A stretch of DNA of 64,000 nt, taken from contig DCYB01000002.1 of NCBI GenBank assembly GCA_002331385.1, forward strand, positions 62,001-126,000, written 5' to 3'. Of the stretch, positions 1 through 9,715 are shown in pieces. Numbering within the stretch: position 1 is the stretch's first letter; each line of letters opens with the position of its first letter. Below the pieces are notes generated by a model. That model did no database searches. It was not told the origin of the DNA and saw only the letters and a program-made list of their open reading frames with translations. The translations under genes were made by a program, and so were the position numbers. This stretch comes from Comamonadaceae bacterium UBA2121. Lineage in GTDB: Bacteria > Pseudomonadota > Gammaproteobacteria > Burkholderiales > Burkholderiaceae_C.

Positions 1-1103
1 CGCGCCGGGCCACGACCAAAGATCGAGGCCGAGCTGCTGGCGCTGTCGGCCACGCGATCCGCACCCTGCGTGAGGGCGCGGTCCAGACGCGCGCCGTCGT
101 AGCCGCTGAGCACGGCAGAAAGCATCAGCAGCGCCAGCGCATCGCGGTCGTCGCTGCCCATGTCCTCCAGCTTGCGCAAGCTGGGGACGCGGAAAGCCAT
201 CGCCACGAACGCCTGATCGGCGGGGGCCTTGTATTCCACACGGCGAATGCCCTTTTGCTCCGGCTCGGTGCGCGGCTTGCGCGCAGGCAGTGCGGATGAC
301 GGGATCTGGCCATAGGTCTGCTGCGCCACCGCGAGCACTTCCTGCGGCTTGACATCGCCCGCCACGACGATGACCGCATTCGACGGCACGTACCAGCGTT
401 TGTGGAAGTCGCGCACGTCGTCAGGCGTCATGGAATCCAGATCGCTCATCCAGCCCACAATCGGGCGATGATAGGGCGACGCCACAAACGTCGTCGCGTT
501 CAGTTGCTCGAACAGCGCGGCGCGCGGCTGGTCCTCCGTGCGCATGCGGCGCTCTTCCTTGATGACCTCGATCTCCTTCTTGAACTCTTCGTCCGGCCAC
601 TGGTTGTTGGCAAACCGGTCGGATTCCAGCCGCATCACGTCCGCCAGCCGCGCCGCCGGAATCTGCTGGTAATACCCGGTGTAGTCGAGCGACGTGAAGG
701 CGTTTTCCTGCCCGCCCAGCGCCGCTACCCGGCGCGAGAACTCTCCGGGGGGAATCTTTGCCGTGCCCTTGAACATCATGTGTTCCAATGCATGGGCCAC
801 ACCCGAGGTGCCGTCCACCTCGTCCATCGATCCCACACGCAGCCACACCATGTGGATGGCCGTGGGCGCGCGGTGGTCCGGCTTCACGATGAGCTGCATG
901 CCGTTCTGGAGGGTGAACAGCTGCGCTCCGGACTCCGTCACCGCCTCCGGCTGCATGGCGCGCGCCGCAGATGCGGAGGACGCGGTAATCGCAGTGGACG
1001 CGGTGGATGCGGGACTCGCTGGAACCGCAGGAGTGGGCGTGTCGGCATGGCCTGCCAGATGCACGCAGGCCAGCAGGCCGAAAATGGTGATGGCTTGTTT
1101 CAT
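1..1103 (-). CDS. M16 family zinc metallopeptidase (pitrilysin-like), 3' end outside the window
   Basis: Secreted or periplasmic zinc peptidase of the insulinase/pitrilysin superfamily. About 367 residues are visible and the frame runs off the left edge, so the C-terminal half is missing. The protein opens with a signal peptide-like stretch (MKQAITIFGLLACVHLAGHA), then an Ala/Thr/Ser-rich linker. The inverted zinc motif HxxEH appears as HALEHMMF, with the distal acidic residues expected of the M16 N-terminal domain in the following EEFKKEIEVIKEERR region. The start lies only 29 bases from the divergent ftsY start, so the two genes must share a very short promoter region. The family is firm; the substrate is unknown. 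Confidence 0.9.
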   Translation of the reverse strand, partial: MKQAITIFGLLACVHLAGHADTPTPAVPASPASTASTAITASSASAARAMQPEAVTESGAQLFTLQNGMQLIVKPDHRAPTAIHMVWLRVGSMDEVDGTSGVAHALEHMMFKGTAKIPPGEFSRRVAALGGQENAFTSLDYTGYYQQIPAARLADVMRLESDRFANNQWPDEEFKKEIEVIKEERRMRTEDQPRAALFEQLNATTFVASPYHRPIVGWMSDLDSMTPDDVRDFHKRWYVPSNAVIVVAGDVKPQEVLAVAQQTYGQIPSSALPARKPRTEPEQKGIRRVEYKAPADQAFVAMAFRVPSLRKLEDMGSDDRDALALLMLSAVLSGYDGARLDRALTQGADRVADSASSSASIFGRGPA

Positions 1104-1132
1104 AGAATCGATAGGATACTCAGTACCCGACA

Positions 1133-2332
<1,200 letters not shown>

Positions 2333-2354
2333 TCCGTCATCCGCCCCAACGGAC

Positions 2355-2385
2355 AAGGCCGCCCAGGTGCGGCCTTTGCTTTTTC
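2355..2385. terminator. Bidirectional intrinsic terminator between ftsY and cutA
   Basis: Inverted repeat AAGGCCGC / GCGGCCTT (2355-2362 and 2369-2376) with a six-base loop, followed on the plus strand by a T-rich tract. It sits between convergent ftsY and cutA and probably ends both transcripts. Confidence 0.7.
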
Positions 2386-2397
2386 CGCTTCACCTTG

Positions 2398-2748
2398 TCA
2401 CGCCTTCAGCACGGGCTGCAACTGCGCCTGCACCCAGCGCGCATAGTCCAGCGACGCGGCTTCTTCGCGCATGAGCAATTGCGGCAGCTCGTACGGATGC
2501 GCGCCTCCCGTAAGCCATTGCGACAGCGCGGCCATGCCCGTCCGCGTGGTCTTGAAGACCACGCGCCATTCGGGCTCACTGCACGCCTCGCCCTTCCAGA
2601 CGTAATGCGACTCGATCTGCGCGATCTGCACGCAAGCCGCCAATTGCTGCGATACGGCCTCGCGCGCCAGGCGGCGCGCATCGTCCACGCTGGCCACCGT
2701 GGTAGTGAGCACTCCGACCGACGCTTCTCCATCCCACATCATCTGCAT
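2398..2748 (-). CDS. cutA: Divalent-cation tolerance protein CutA
   Basis: Small trimeric cytosolic protein of the CutA1 family, linked to copper/divalent metal tolerance although its molecular role is unsettled. 116 residues from the chosen ATG (MQMMWDGEASVGVLTTTVAS). CutA hallmarks are present: the early Thr/Asp strand followed by ARRLAREAVSQQLAACVQ, then SHYVWKGE and the VVFKTTR strand, and a closing helix ending LQPVLKA. The frame stays open upstream to 2877, but the start at 2748 has a good ribosome binding site (AGGAG, 8 bases away) and matches family length. Convergent with ftsY. Confidence 0.92.
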   Translation of the reverse strand: MQMMWDGEASVGVLTTTVASVDDARRLAREAVSQQLAACVQIAQIESHYVWKGEACSEPEWRVVFKTTRTGMAALSQWLTGGAHPYELPQLLMREEAASLDYARWVQAQLQPVLKA

Positions 2749-2906
2749 GAATCGACTCCTGAACAAGCGCCCATTGTGACGGCGGCGGCACGCGGCCTGC
2801 CACACAAGGCCGCCCGAACACCGGCAACTCGCGTATAAAAGCGCATGCACGCCCTCGAACGCGCGGCGTGCAACCACAAGACCTATTAGACAGGAGACCT
2901 TCCGCC

Positions 2907-3848
2907 ATGAGCACCAAGCCCTTCAAGGCCGCAGTCATTCAAGCCGCATCCATCCCCGCCGACAGCATCGAGTGCGCACTCAAAGCCGCGCAACTCATCC
3001 GCGAAGCCGCCAGCCATGGCGCGAAGGTGCTCGTCTTTCCGGAAGCCTTTCTTGGCGGCTACCCCAAGGGCAACAGTTTTGGCAGCCCCATCGGATTGCG
3101 CAAGCCCACAGGGCGCGACGCCTATGCCACCTATTACAGCCAAGCCATCACGCTGGACGGCGAAGAAATCGCCATCCTCAACGAGGCTGTGGTCGACACT
3201 GGCACGGTCGTCGTCATCGGCTGCATCGAGCGCGATGGCGGCACGCTGTACTGCACGGCGCTCTACTTCAGTGGCGAACAGGGCCTGATCGGCAAACACC
3301 GCAAGCTCATGCCCACGGCGGGCGAGCGCCTGATCTGGGGCTTTGGCGATGGCTCGACCATGGAGGCATTCGACACGCCCTATGGCCGCATTGGCGCCGT
3401 CATCTGCTGGGAAAACTACATGCCCATGCTGCGCATGCATATGTACAGCCAGGGCGTGAGCCTGTATTGCGCGCCCACGGCGGACGACCGCGACACCTGG
3501 TTGCCCACCATGCGCCACATCGCGCTGGAGGGCCGCTGCTTCGTGCTCACGGCCTGCCAGCACCTGCGCCGCGAAGCCTATCCGGACGACTTCGAATGCA
3601 GTCTCGGCAACGATCCGCAGACCGTGCTGCTGCGCGGCGGCAGCGCCATCGTGGACCCGACTGGCGCGGTCATTGCCGGGCCGGACTATGCGGGCGAAAC
3701 CATTCTCTACGCCGACATCGACCCGGTCATGGTGCCGCGCGGCAAGTTCGATTTCGACGCCACCGGGCACTATGCACGGCCGGATATTTTCCAGTTGAAG
3801 GTGGACATCGGCGCGAAAAAATCCGTGTCCACCGTGGGTGGGGATTGA
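2907..3848 (+). CDS. Nitrilase (carbon-nitrogen hydrolase superfamily)
   Basis: Hydrolyses a nitrile to carboxylic acid and ammonia, using a thiol nucleophile. 313 residues. The catalytic triad is visible: Glu46 (FPEAFLGGYPKG), Lys133 (GKHRKLMPT) and Cys167 (VICWENYMP). The FLGGYPKG and CWENYMP contexts are those of true nitrilases (branch 1) rather than amidases or beta-ureidopropionases; cyanide hydratase activity cannot be excluded. The ATG at 2907 follows CAGGAGACC at ideal spacing; an in-frame ATG at 2868 has no such site. It stands alone between cutA and the end of the minus-strand TonB/activator operon, with which it converges, so no pathway is implied by its neighbours. Confidence 0.92.
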   Translation: MSTKPFKAAVIQAASIPADSIECALKAAQLIREAASHGAKVLVFPEAFLGGYPKGNSFGSPIGLRKPTGRDAYATYYSQAITLDGEEIAILNEAVVDTGTVVVIGCIERDGGTLYCTALYFSGEQGLIGKHRKLMPTAGERLIWGFGDGSTMEAFDTPYGRIGAVICWENYMPMLRMHMYSQGVSLYCAPTADDRDTWLPTMRHIALEGRCFVLTACQHLRREAYPDDFECSLGNDPQTVLLRGGSAIVDPTGAVIAGPDYAGETILYADIDPVMVPRGKFDFDATGHYARPDIFQLKVDIGAKKSVSTVGGD

Positions 3849-3934
3849 TCTGCTCGTTGGCCCGTGCGTGCAGCCGGCTCACCCCGGCCGCGCTGCACTG
3901 CCAACATGCAATGCAGCGACGTTGACGCTGGCAT

Positions 3935-4660
3935 TCAGGCGCCGATCCACCAACCGACCAACTGCTTCACGCCCACGGCGACCAGCAACACGGCGCTGGC
4001 ACGCTCCATGCGCGGCAACCACGCGCCCAACCGTTCGCGCAATTGCGATCCGACATAGGCCACGCCCAGACCAAACACCAGCGTCGGCACGGCGATGGCG
4101 CCCACGCCAAAACTCAAACCAAGCAGGGCGCCATCGGCCATGCGCGCGGAGGCCGCAGCGGAGAACAACACCACGCCCAGCGGCGCGCACGGATTGAGCG
4201 CCATGCCCAGCCCCATGAGGAACAGGCCGCCGGGCAGCAGCGTGCGCGGATGCTTGTGCGCGGCGATCTCATCGCGCGGCATGAAGCGCATCGGTTGCTC
4301 CACTTTCTGCGCTGGCAAAGCCACTGCGCATGCGGACTTTCCCACGCGCAGCCAGAGCACCGCGCCCACCATGAGGGCGGCGCAGCCCAGACTCAATTGC
4401 AGCGACGGCAAATACGGTTGATCGGCCACCTGCTGCGCCAGAAATCCCGACACACCACCCAGCGCCGAGTAGGCCGTCAAACGCCCCAGCGACAATGGAA
4501 GCAGCACGCGCCAACTGCGCCGCACGCCGCCCGGCAGCCCGAGGAACACCGGCCCCAGATACGGCAGGCAACTGAGCAGACAGGGCCCCATGCCAAACAC
4601 CAGCCCAAGCGCCAGGGCCATGGGCACGCCGACGATGCCCCAGGTGAGATCAGGCGTCAA
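3935..4660 (-). CDS. CcdA/DsbD-like or TauE/SafE-like polytopic membrane protein
   Basis: About 241 residues with roughly six hydrophobic spans. Two paired features resemble CcdA/DsbD transmembrane domains: a first helix with GMGPCLLSCLPYLGP and a later helix with ALNPCAPLGVV, each a membrane-buried Cys next to Pro. In that family such cysteines carry reducing equivalents from thioredoxin to the periplasm; related proteins are often called sulfite exporters. It is the last gene of the operon and overlaps the end of the activator gene. The start is uncertain: TTG at 4660 (11-base overlap, fullest first helix), GTG at 4627 or ATG at 4621. A role in thiol redox supply or metal/sulfur export for the upstream system is inferred. 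Confidence 0.75.
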   Translation of the reverse strand: MTPDLTWGIVGVPMALALGLVFGMGPCLLSCLPYLGPVFLGLPGGVRRSWRVLLPLSLGRLTAYSALGGVSGFLAQQVADQPYLPSLQLSLGCAALMVGAVLWLRVGKSACAVALPAQKVEQPMRFMPRDEIAAHKHPRTLLPGGLFLMGLGMALNPCAPLGVVLFSAAASARMADGALLGLSFGVGAIAVPTLVFGLGVAYVGSQLRERLGAWLPRMERASAVLLVAVGVKQLVGWWIGA

Positions 4661-5516
4661 CGCGATCCCCGCCGCCCTGCCCCTGATCGGCCAACCACTC
4701 GCTGCGCGCGAGCAGTGCAGCACCAAAGGCAGTGGTGGTCTGCGGCGCATCGGGCACGACGATTTCGCGCTCCAGTTCGTCCGCGATGGCGGCCACCAAT
4801 CCCTTGTTCAGCGCTGGCCCGCCGTCCATGTAGATTTTCCCGTCGATGCCCACGCGCCGCGCCAGCCGCGCCGTGCGCTTGGCGATGGAGTAGTGGATGC
4901 CGGCGACGATTTCACCTTTGCCGTGGCCACTGGCCAGCAGGCCGATGATCTCGCTTTCGGCAAACACCGTGCAGGTGCTGTTGATGGACAGCGGCGCGCC
5001 CGTGCCCATGAAGTGATAGTCCCCCAACTCCTCCAGATCGATCTCCAGATTGCGCGCGGCCACATCGAGAAAGCGCCCGGTTCCCGCGGCGCATTTGTCG
5101 TTCATGGCAAAGTTGACCACGTTGCCCGTGTCGTCGATCTCAATCGCCTTGGAGTCTTGCCCGCCGATATTGATGATGGTCCGGATACCCCCGTGGCGCT
5201 TGCCGACTTCGTGCGCGCCGATACCGTTGGCGGTGATTTCGCTGATGGAGTCGTCTGCCTCCTTGAACAGCTTGCGCCCATATCCGGTCGCAATCAGATA
5301 GCGCACCTGCGCGCGCTCGACGCCGTTGTTGTCCAGCAAGGTCTGCAGCGCTGCCTGAGCGTTCTTGTGAAACAGGCTGCCCGAATCGGTCGTGTGTTCG
5401 CCCACCAGCGCGCCCTCTTCATTCACCAGTGCCACCTTGATGGCGGTGGAACCGATGTCGATACCGGCGAAGAACAGCGGGGTGGATGCATTCTTCATAG
5501 TCATGTGTGCGCTCAT
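4650..5516 (-). CDS. BadF/BadG/BcrA/BcrD-type ATPase: reductive activator with a [4Fe-4S] cluster
   Basis: Homodimeric ASKHA-fold ATPase that, in this family (HgdC, BcrA/D, DCCP reductase), binds one [4Fe-4S] cluster between subunits and uses ATP to push electrons to a partner at very low potential. 288 residues. Phosphate-binding loop GIDIGSTAIK (18-27), second loop NIGGQDSK (116-123), cluster ligands Cys142 (NDKCAAGTGRF) and Cys182 (NSTCTVFAESE), and a C-terminal adenosine motif MDGGPALNKG. It overlaps the upstream dehydratase-like gene by ATGA, so the two are translationally coupled and probably form one enzyme pair. Unusual for an apparent aerobe. Confidence 0.93.
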   Translation of the reverse strand: MSAHMTMKNASTPLFFAGIDIGSTAIKVALVNEEGALVGEHTTDSGSLFHKNAQAALQTLLDNNGVERAQVRYLIATGYGRKLFKEADDSISEITANGIGAHEVGKRHGGIRTIINIGGQDSKAIEIDDTGNVVNFAMNDKCAAGTGRFLDVAARNLEIDLEELGDYHFMGTGAPLSINSTCTVFAESEIIGLLASGHGKGEIVAGIHYSIAKRTARLARRVGIDGKIYMDGGPALNKGLVAAIADELEREIVVPDAPQTTTAFGAALLARSEWLADQGQGGGDRVDA

Positions 5517-6823
5517 GCGGAAGTCGCTGCGGCGGCCAGACGGGCCTGTCGCTTGCGGGTTTTGAGAGATTCGAGAAAGGCCTCGATGCGCGTGGTGAGC
5601 TGGCCCTGATCGTCCGGGCTATAGTCGGTCTCGACGTAGATCATCGGCAGTCCCGCCTCTTGCAACGCCCGGGCCACACTGCGCTGCTCCATCTCGTACA
5701 CCTGACAGCCCGAGAACGCCTGGTACACCACGCCGTCCACGGCAAAGCTGCGCGCCAGCTCAAGCAAGCGGCGGATGCGGTCGTCATTGCGCGTGAACAC
5801 CGGGCAGGTACAGGGCTTGAGGTACTTGTCGGCCAGCCCATCGATCATGTGCGTGGTCAGCCACTCGTCCACCGCCGTCATGTCATAGAGCATGCGGTTG
5901 GCCGAACAGGTTTCATCGGCCACGACGACGCCGCCGCATTCCTCGATCAGCAGCGGCAACTTCAGACTCGGAAAGATCGGCGGCGAGCCAGTGAACAGAA
6001 TGCGCGGCGCCTTGCTCTGCGCGGCCTGGAAGCCGCTTTGCAGGCGCTGCTCCAACTCAGCGTTCAACGCTTCGACGGCGTCGGTCCAGCGGTCGATGTC
6101 GTCAAAGAAGTAGGCGTTGGTTACCAGGAAAACGTCCTTCCCCAGCATCAACGCAGGCGCGCTTTTGCGATACGCATGCAGTTGCCTGAACGCGGCCTGC
6201 GCACGCAAGCTTTTGGCCATGGCGGCCTTGATGCCCTTGCGCGTGAGGCGCTTGCCGGTGGTCTTTTGCAGCTCCACGGCCAGATTGCGCACCGTGCGCC
6301 GCCAGTATTCGCGCGCGGGCTCACTCTCCTTGTCGGGCGGCAGCGGCAGGTCGTGCACGGTGTGGCCGAACTCGCGCATCATGTCGCTGGACTTGGTCTT
6401 CTGGTCGCAGCTCGCAACGTTGACGATCAGGTCGAGCTTGCCCACATCTGGAATCTGCTGGCGCGCCTGCAGCCGGCCCAGCGTCGCCTTGACCAGCGCA
6501 CACGACTTGGCGGGCATGAAGTCACCACCCGACTGGTCATACTGATAACTGCCGTTGCACAACCGTATCGGCGTTGCGCCCGCCGCGTAGATCAGTTCCT
6601 CTGGCACCTGGATGCAGGTCACGCCCACCTTGGGCCCCGTCTTGGACAAGGCTTCGCCCTGCACGAACACGCGGCGAAACAGGTCGTAGAAATACTGCAT
6701 GCCTTGCGGGTTGTCGATGAAGTCGTCGACGATGTGGTTGAGCGTCAGATCGGCCTCGCGCGCGAGCTTGCTGCGATTGAAGGGCTGCGCCACGGGTTGG
6801 ACAGGAATCGCGGTGTGGTTCAT
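5513..6823 (-). CDS. 2-hydroxyacyl-CoA dehydratase D-component / double-cubane-cluster-type protein
   Basis: Partner enzyme of the BadF/BcrA-type activator. 436 residues from the ATG that overlaps the upstream stop by four bases. Family signatures: GVTCIQVPEELIYAAGA (Cys70), PIRLCNG (Cys89), AKSCALVKA (Cys108), NVASCDQK (Cys139), then ADETCSANR, KPCTCPVFTR and FSGCQVYEME. Only one such subunit is encoded; true 2-hydroxyacyl-CoA dehydratases and benzoyl-CoA reductases use two non-identical ones. A single Cys-rich subunit with its own activator is the arrangement of double-cubane proteins (DCCP), which reduce small molecules at an [Fe8S9] cluster. The substrate is unknown; dehydratase activity cannot be excluded. 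Confidence 0.87.
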   Translation of the reverse strand: MNHTAIPVQPVAQPFNRSKLAREADLTLNHIVDDFIDNPQGMQYFYDLFRRVFVQGEALSKTGPKVGVTCIQVPEELIYAAGATPIRLCNGSYQYDQSGGDFMPAKSCALVKATLGRLQARQQIPDVGKLDLIVNVASCDQKTKSSDMMREFGHTVHDLPLPPDKESEPAREYWRRTVRNLAVELQKTTGKRLTRKGIKAAMAKSLRAQAAFRQLHAYRKSAPALMLGKDVFLVTNAYFFDDIDRWTDAVEALNAELEQRLQSGFQAAQSKAPRILFTGSPPIFPSLKLPLLIEECGGVVVADETCSANRMLYDMTAVDEWLTTHMIDGLADKYLKPCTCPVFTRNDDRIRRLLELARSFAVDGVVYQAFSGCQVYEMEQRSVARALQEAGLPMIYVETDYSPDDQGQLTTRIEAFLESLKTRKRQARLAAAATSA

Positions 6824-7800
6824 TTCTTGAGTGGCTTGCGCATACGGCATACGAAGCCTTCTTCAGTGGATTGATAGATCGGAATCCCGACGAAGTCGAG
6901 ATGCAACGCGTTCTCCTCGGGACACGCCGCCACGCACTTCAGGCAAAGGGTGCAGTCATCGGACATGATGTCGACGGTGGTCACGTCGTCTGCGATGGAG
7001 CGGATCTCCATGTCGCACGCGGTGTAGCAGTCGCCGCAGCGGGTGCACTTGTCGCCGTCCTTGCGCAACTTGAGCAGTGCCGGTTTCGACACCAGATGCT
7101 GCAAGGCGAGCATGGGACAGAAGAAGCAGAAAAAGCGCTTCTTCACAAAACCGCCCACCAGCAACAATGCGGTGAAGCCCAGTCCCAGCGTCGTGAGAAT
7201 CATGGCCGCCGGACTGGAAAAATCGAGCTGCCACTGCGTGGTGTCGCCAGCGAACAGTGGCAGGATCATGCGCCCCGGACACACCTGGCAAAAAGGCGCG
7301 CCCCAGTCATGCGACAACAGGCCGCCACCAATCGCCAGCGGGATCAGCACGGTCAACGCCAGCAGCACGTACTTCACCCAACTGAGCGTCTTGAACTGCT
7401 GATCGCGGTAACCACTCGCACGAATGCCAAGCTTCTGGCGCAGCAGCGTGATCCAGTCCTGCAACGTGCCCAGCGGGCAGATGAAGCCGCACCACGCCTT
7501 GTTGAGCACGAGGAACCAGAGCACGAAGAAAGCGAAACTGGTGGCGATGGAAGTTGCCGCCCAGCTCAACAGCATGGCCCACGGGCGCGTGAGCTGGTGC
7601 TGCAGCGGGAGCAAATAGCACACGCCGGAGCGCCCGCCCTGGTTGTAGCCACAACTGAAGATCGGCAAGCTGCTGCCCAGATCGATGGCGAAATAGCCGC
7701 CATACACCAGCAATGCAAACGCAGCGATCTGAAACCAGAAGCGGAACCGGACGATGTCCGCATGGTTGACGGCCTTGCGCAGGCGTGCGAGATCAACCAT
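6820..7800 (-). CDS. NapH/CcoG-like membrane polyferredoxin
   Basis: Integral membrane iron-sulfur protein, 326 residues, with about five or six hydrophobic spans and two C-terminal ferredoxin motifs, CTRCGDCYTAC and CTLCLKCVAACP. Membrane-edge cysteine motifs CGFICPLGTLQDW, CQVCPGRM and CFFCPMLALQ are those of NapH/NosR/CcoG proteins, which move electrons between quinol or periplasm and cytoplasmic acceptors. ATG at 7800 (MVDLARLRK) overlaps the upstream gene by eight bases; its stop overlaps the dehydratase-like gene start by four. Placement directly before the dehydratase/activator pair suggests it supplies their electrons, which is inference. Confidence 0.88.
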   Translation of the reverse strand: MVDLARLRKAVNHADIVRFRFWFQIAAFALLVYGGYFAIDLGSSLPIFSCGYNQGGRSGVCYLLPLQHQLTRPWAMLLSWAATSIATSFAFFVLWFLVLNKAWCGFICPLGTLQDWITLLRQKLGIRASGYRDQQFKTLSWVKYVLLALTVLIPLAIGGGLLSHDWGAPFCQVCPGRMILPLFAGDTTQWQLDFSSPAAMILTTLGLGFTALLLVGGFVKKRFFCFFCPMLALQHLVSKPALLKLRKDGDKCTRCGDCYTACDMEIRSIADDVTTVDIMSDDCTLCLKCVAACPEENALHLDFVGIPIYQSTEEGFVCRMRKPLKK

Positions 7801-8920
7801 GGAACACCTCCTCGCGATACGGCCGCGCATGGCGTCTGCGATACCACCAGATCACCAGTCCCGAGAACAGCGCAACCTGCAGCGTCACCACAATGCCCCA
7901 TGCGTAGGATTGATAGTCCTGCATGGAGGGCGCATAGATTTCGCTGAGCGAAGAAAGGTAACGTGTGCGCGCATACGACTGCCCCTGCCATTCGCCGGGA
8001 CCGGCCTGCGTCCACTCGGCGGTGACGAGCAGGGGCTCACGGTGCCAACGATCGAAGTTCAGCCAGTCGTCCGTGAAATAGTCACGAATCAGGGTGAAGC
8101 GCGCGATGCCCTGCGCGTCCGAGCGCAGCGTTTTGTGCCAGCCTTGCCCGGTCGTCAGCGTGAGTTTCGCGCCTGCCAGCGGCGCCCCGCCGAACAGCAC
8201 CTGATACACCAGCGTGTCACCGAAATGCAGCCGGGTTCCGAGGCCCTCGTCCGCCTTGGGTTCGCGGATGATTTCCAATGGCAGGCGCGCATCGGAACGC
8301 TGCACATGCGTGATTTCGTTGTCGCGCCGACCGTGTCCGGCGGGACGCACGATCACGGTCTTCGCGATCTGCACCAGTCGCGCGTCCTGCGACACCGTTT
8401 CGCGCACGAAGCCCGCCTGGTGATAGCCCGCCTTCTGCAGGGAAAACGCGGCGCGGTAGGCCTGCTCTCCCGACGCGGGCGCAGCGGTGGACGCCTGCAG
8501 ATCCGCGTCCAGCAGCAGCACTTCGCCCTCGGCCTGCACCGCGCCCGATTGCATGGGCTGCTCGCCCTGCAGCAGCCAGACGCTGCGCGTGGGTGCCTTG
8601 CCGCCCTCGCCCATCACGTCGCGCATGGACAAGCGCTCCCGCGATACGCCGCCGCCCTCGAGCGGCGGCTGCTCACTGAGCCACAACACCGCATCGGTGA
8701 TCGGTTGCGCCGACACAGCGGCGGCTTGACCGTGCGCGCCATATCGATTCGATCCGCCGCGCCGCCAATTGCCGCGCGCGGGCTCTGAGGCCGCATTTGC
8801 AGTTTGCCCCGCAGCAGCAGACGGGCGCCTTGGCGCAGCGCGTTCCTGCTGGGCGGGCTGCGCCAATGTGCTGCTTGCACCGGCGACCAGTGCGAGCACA
8901 ACCATCAGTGATCTGATCAT
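7793..8920 (-). CDS. Periplasmic protein anchored by a C-terminal membrane span (unknown function)
   Basis: 375 residues from ATG 8920; a start six bases earlier is possible but its Shine-Dalgarno sequence would be too close. Signal peptide (MIRSLMVVLALVAGASSTLA), a disordered Ala/Arg/Gln-rich stretch to about residue 80, then a beta-rich region. Within it, APLAGAKLTLTTGQG followed by SDAQGIARFTL resembles the beta-sandwich found in DUF4198-like periplasmic proteins and carboxypeptidase-regulatory domains. A single span near the C terminus (WGIVVTLQVALFSGLVIWW) is followed by a basic tail. No Cys-rich motif is seen. It lies between tonB and the polyferredoxin. It could be a periplasmic substrate- or metal-binding partner; function unassigned. 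Confidence 0.7.
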   Translation of the reverse strand: MIRSLMVVLALVAGASSTLAQPAQQERAAPRRPSAAAGQTANAASEPARGNWRRGGSNRYGAHGQAAAVSAQPITDAVLWLSEQPPLEGGGVSRERLSMRDVMGEGGKAPTRSVWLLQGEQPMQSGAVQAEGEVLLLDADLQASTAAPASGEQAYRAAFSLQKAGYHQAGFVRETVSQDARLVQIAKTVIVRPAGHGRRDNEITHVQRSDARLPLEIIREPKADEGLGTRLHFGDTLVYQVLFGGAPLAGAKLTLTTGQGWHKTLRSDAQGIARFTLIRDYFTDDWLNFDRWHREPLLVTAEWTQAGPGEWQGQSYARTRYLSSLSEIYAPSMQDYQSYAWGIVVTLQVALFSGLVIWWYRRRHARPYREEVFHG

Positions 8921-8947
8921 CTCCATATCCTTTCCACCAACCTCTGA

Positions 8948-9715
8948 TCACGTGTTCTTCAATTCGTACACCACCGGTATGCGCAGATTGAGACGCTCTT
9001 CCGGCGGTCCACTGGCCGTGGCGACCGCAGCAGCGGCACGCACCAACTGCATCGCCGCGTTGTCCAGCACCGAAAATCCAGAGCTTTCCGCAACGCTGCA
9101 ACTGACCACCTCGCCCGACGCCGAAATGACGACCTGCACCATCACCGTGCCCTCCTGGCGCATGCGTCGTGCCGTCGTGGGGTAACGCTTGTCCTTGCGC
9201 AGTGCGGCATCGAGCGTGCTGCGCCACTGGTTCTGCGCCTGAGCGTTGGAGCGGGCCGGAGCGCGTGCCGCCACCTCGGGCACTGCTGGCGCCGCCACAG
9301 GCGCAACGGCCTGCACGGGCGCAGCGGGTGCGACGGCCGCCGGCACCACCACATCCGCCGCTTGCACCGATTGCTTCGCTTTTTCCGGAATGACTTGCTG
9401 CACGACCGGGCGCGGTTGCGGTCGGTGCGCTGGCTTCTGAGGCCGCGGCGGCGCAGGTTTGGGCTTTGGCGTAGGCGGCTCGGGCTTCGGCTCGGGTTGG
9501 GGCTCGGGTGGCGGTGCGGGCGGCTCGGGCTTGGGCTCAGGCGCAGGCTCCGTCCATGCAATGGGCAGATCGAGCTTGTGCACGCGATCGATCGGAACCA
9601 GATCACCACCCGCTATCCAGATACCCGCACTCACCACCACCGCATGCAGGAAGAGAGACGTGAACCAGTCGCGCCCCGTCACGGCCGCACGCAGTGGGGG
9701 CAGCGCGGTACTCAC
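8948..9715 (-). CDS. tonB: Energy transducer TonB
   Basis: Transmits proton-motive force from ExbB/ExbD to outer-membrane receptors. 255 residues: a short cytoplasmic tail, one N-terminal span (WFTSLFLHAVVVSAGIWIAG), a long Pro/Glu/Lys-rich periplasm-spanning rod (repeated EPKPEPP and PKPAPP units, about 60-120), then a C-terminal TonB domain (about 165-255) containing RYPTTARRMRQEGTVMVQV and a closing IPVVYELKN strand. The start is GTG, overlapping the exbD stop as GTGA, so translation is coupled. It is presumably dedicated to the receptor of the same operon. Confidence 0.93.
   Translation of the reverse strand: MSTALPPLRAAVTGRDWFTSLFLHAVVVSAGIWIAGGDLVPIDRVHKLDLPIAWTEPAPEPKPEPPAPPPEPQPEPKPEPPTPKPKPAPPRPQKPAHRPQPRPVVQQVIPEKAKQSVQAADVVVPAAVAPAAPVQAVAPVAAPAVPEVAARAPARSNAQAQNQWRSTLDAALRKDKRYPTTARRMRQEGTVMVQVVISASGEVVSCSVAESSGFSVLDNAAMQLVRAAAAVATASGPPEERLNLRIPVVYELKNT

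Noticed and set aside
8948..9715. Glu/Pro repeat region as a tandem-repeat locus
   Set aside because: It is the normal proline-rich rod of TonB, not a separate repeat element.
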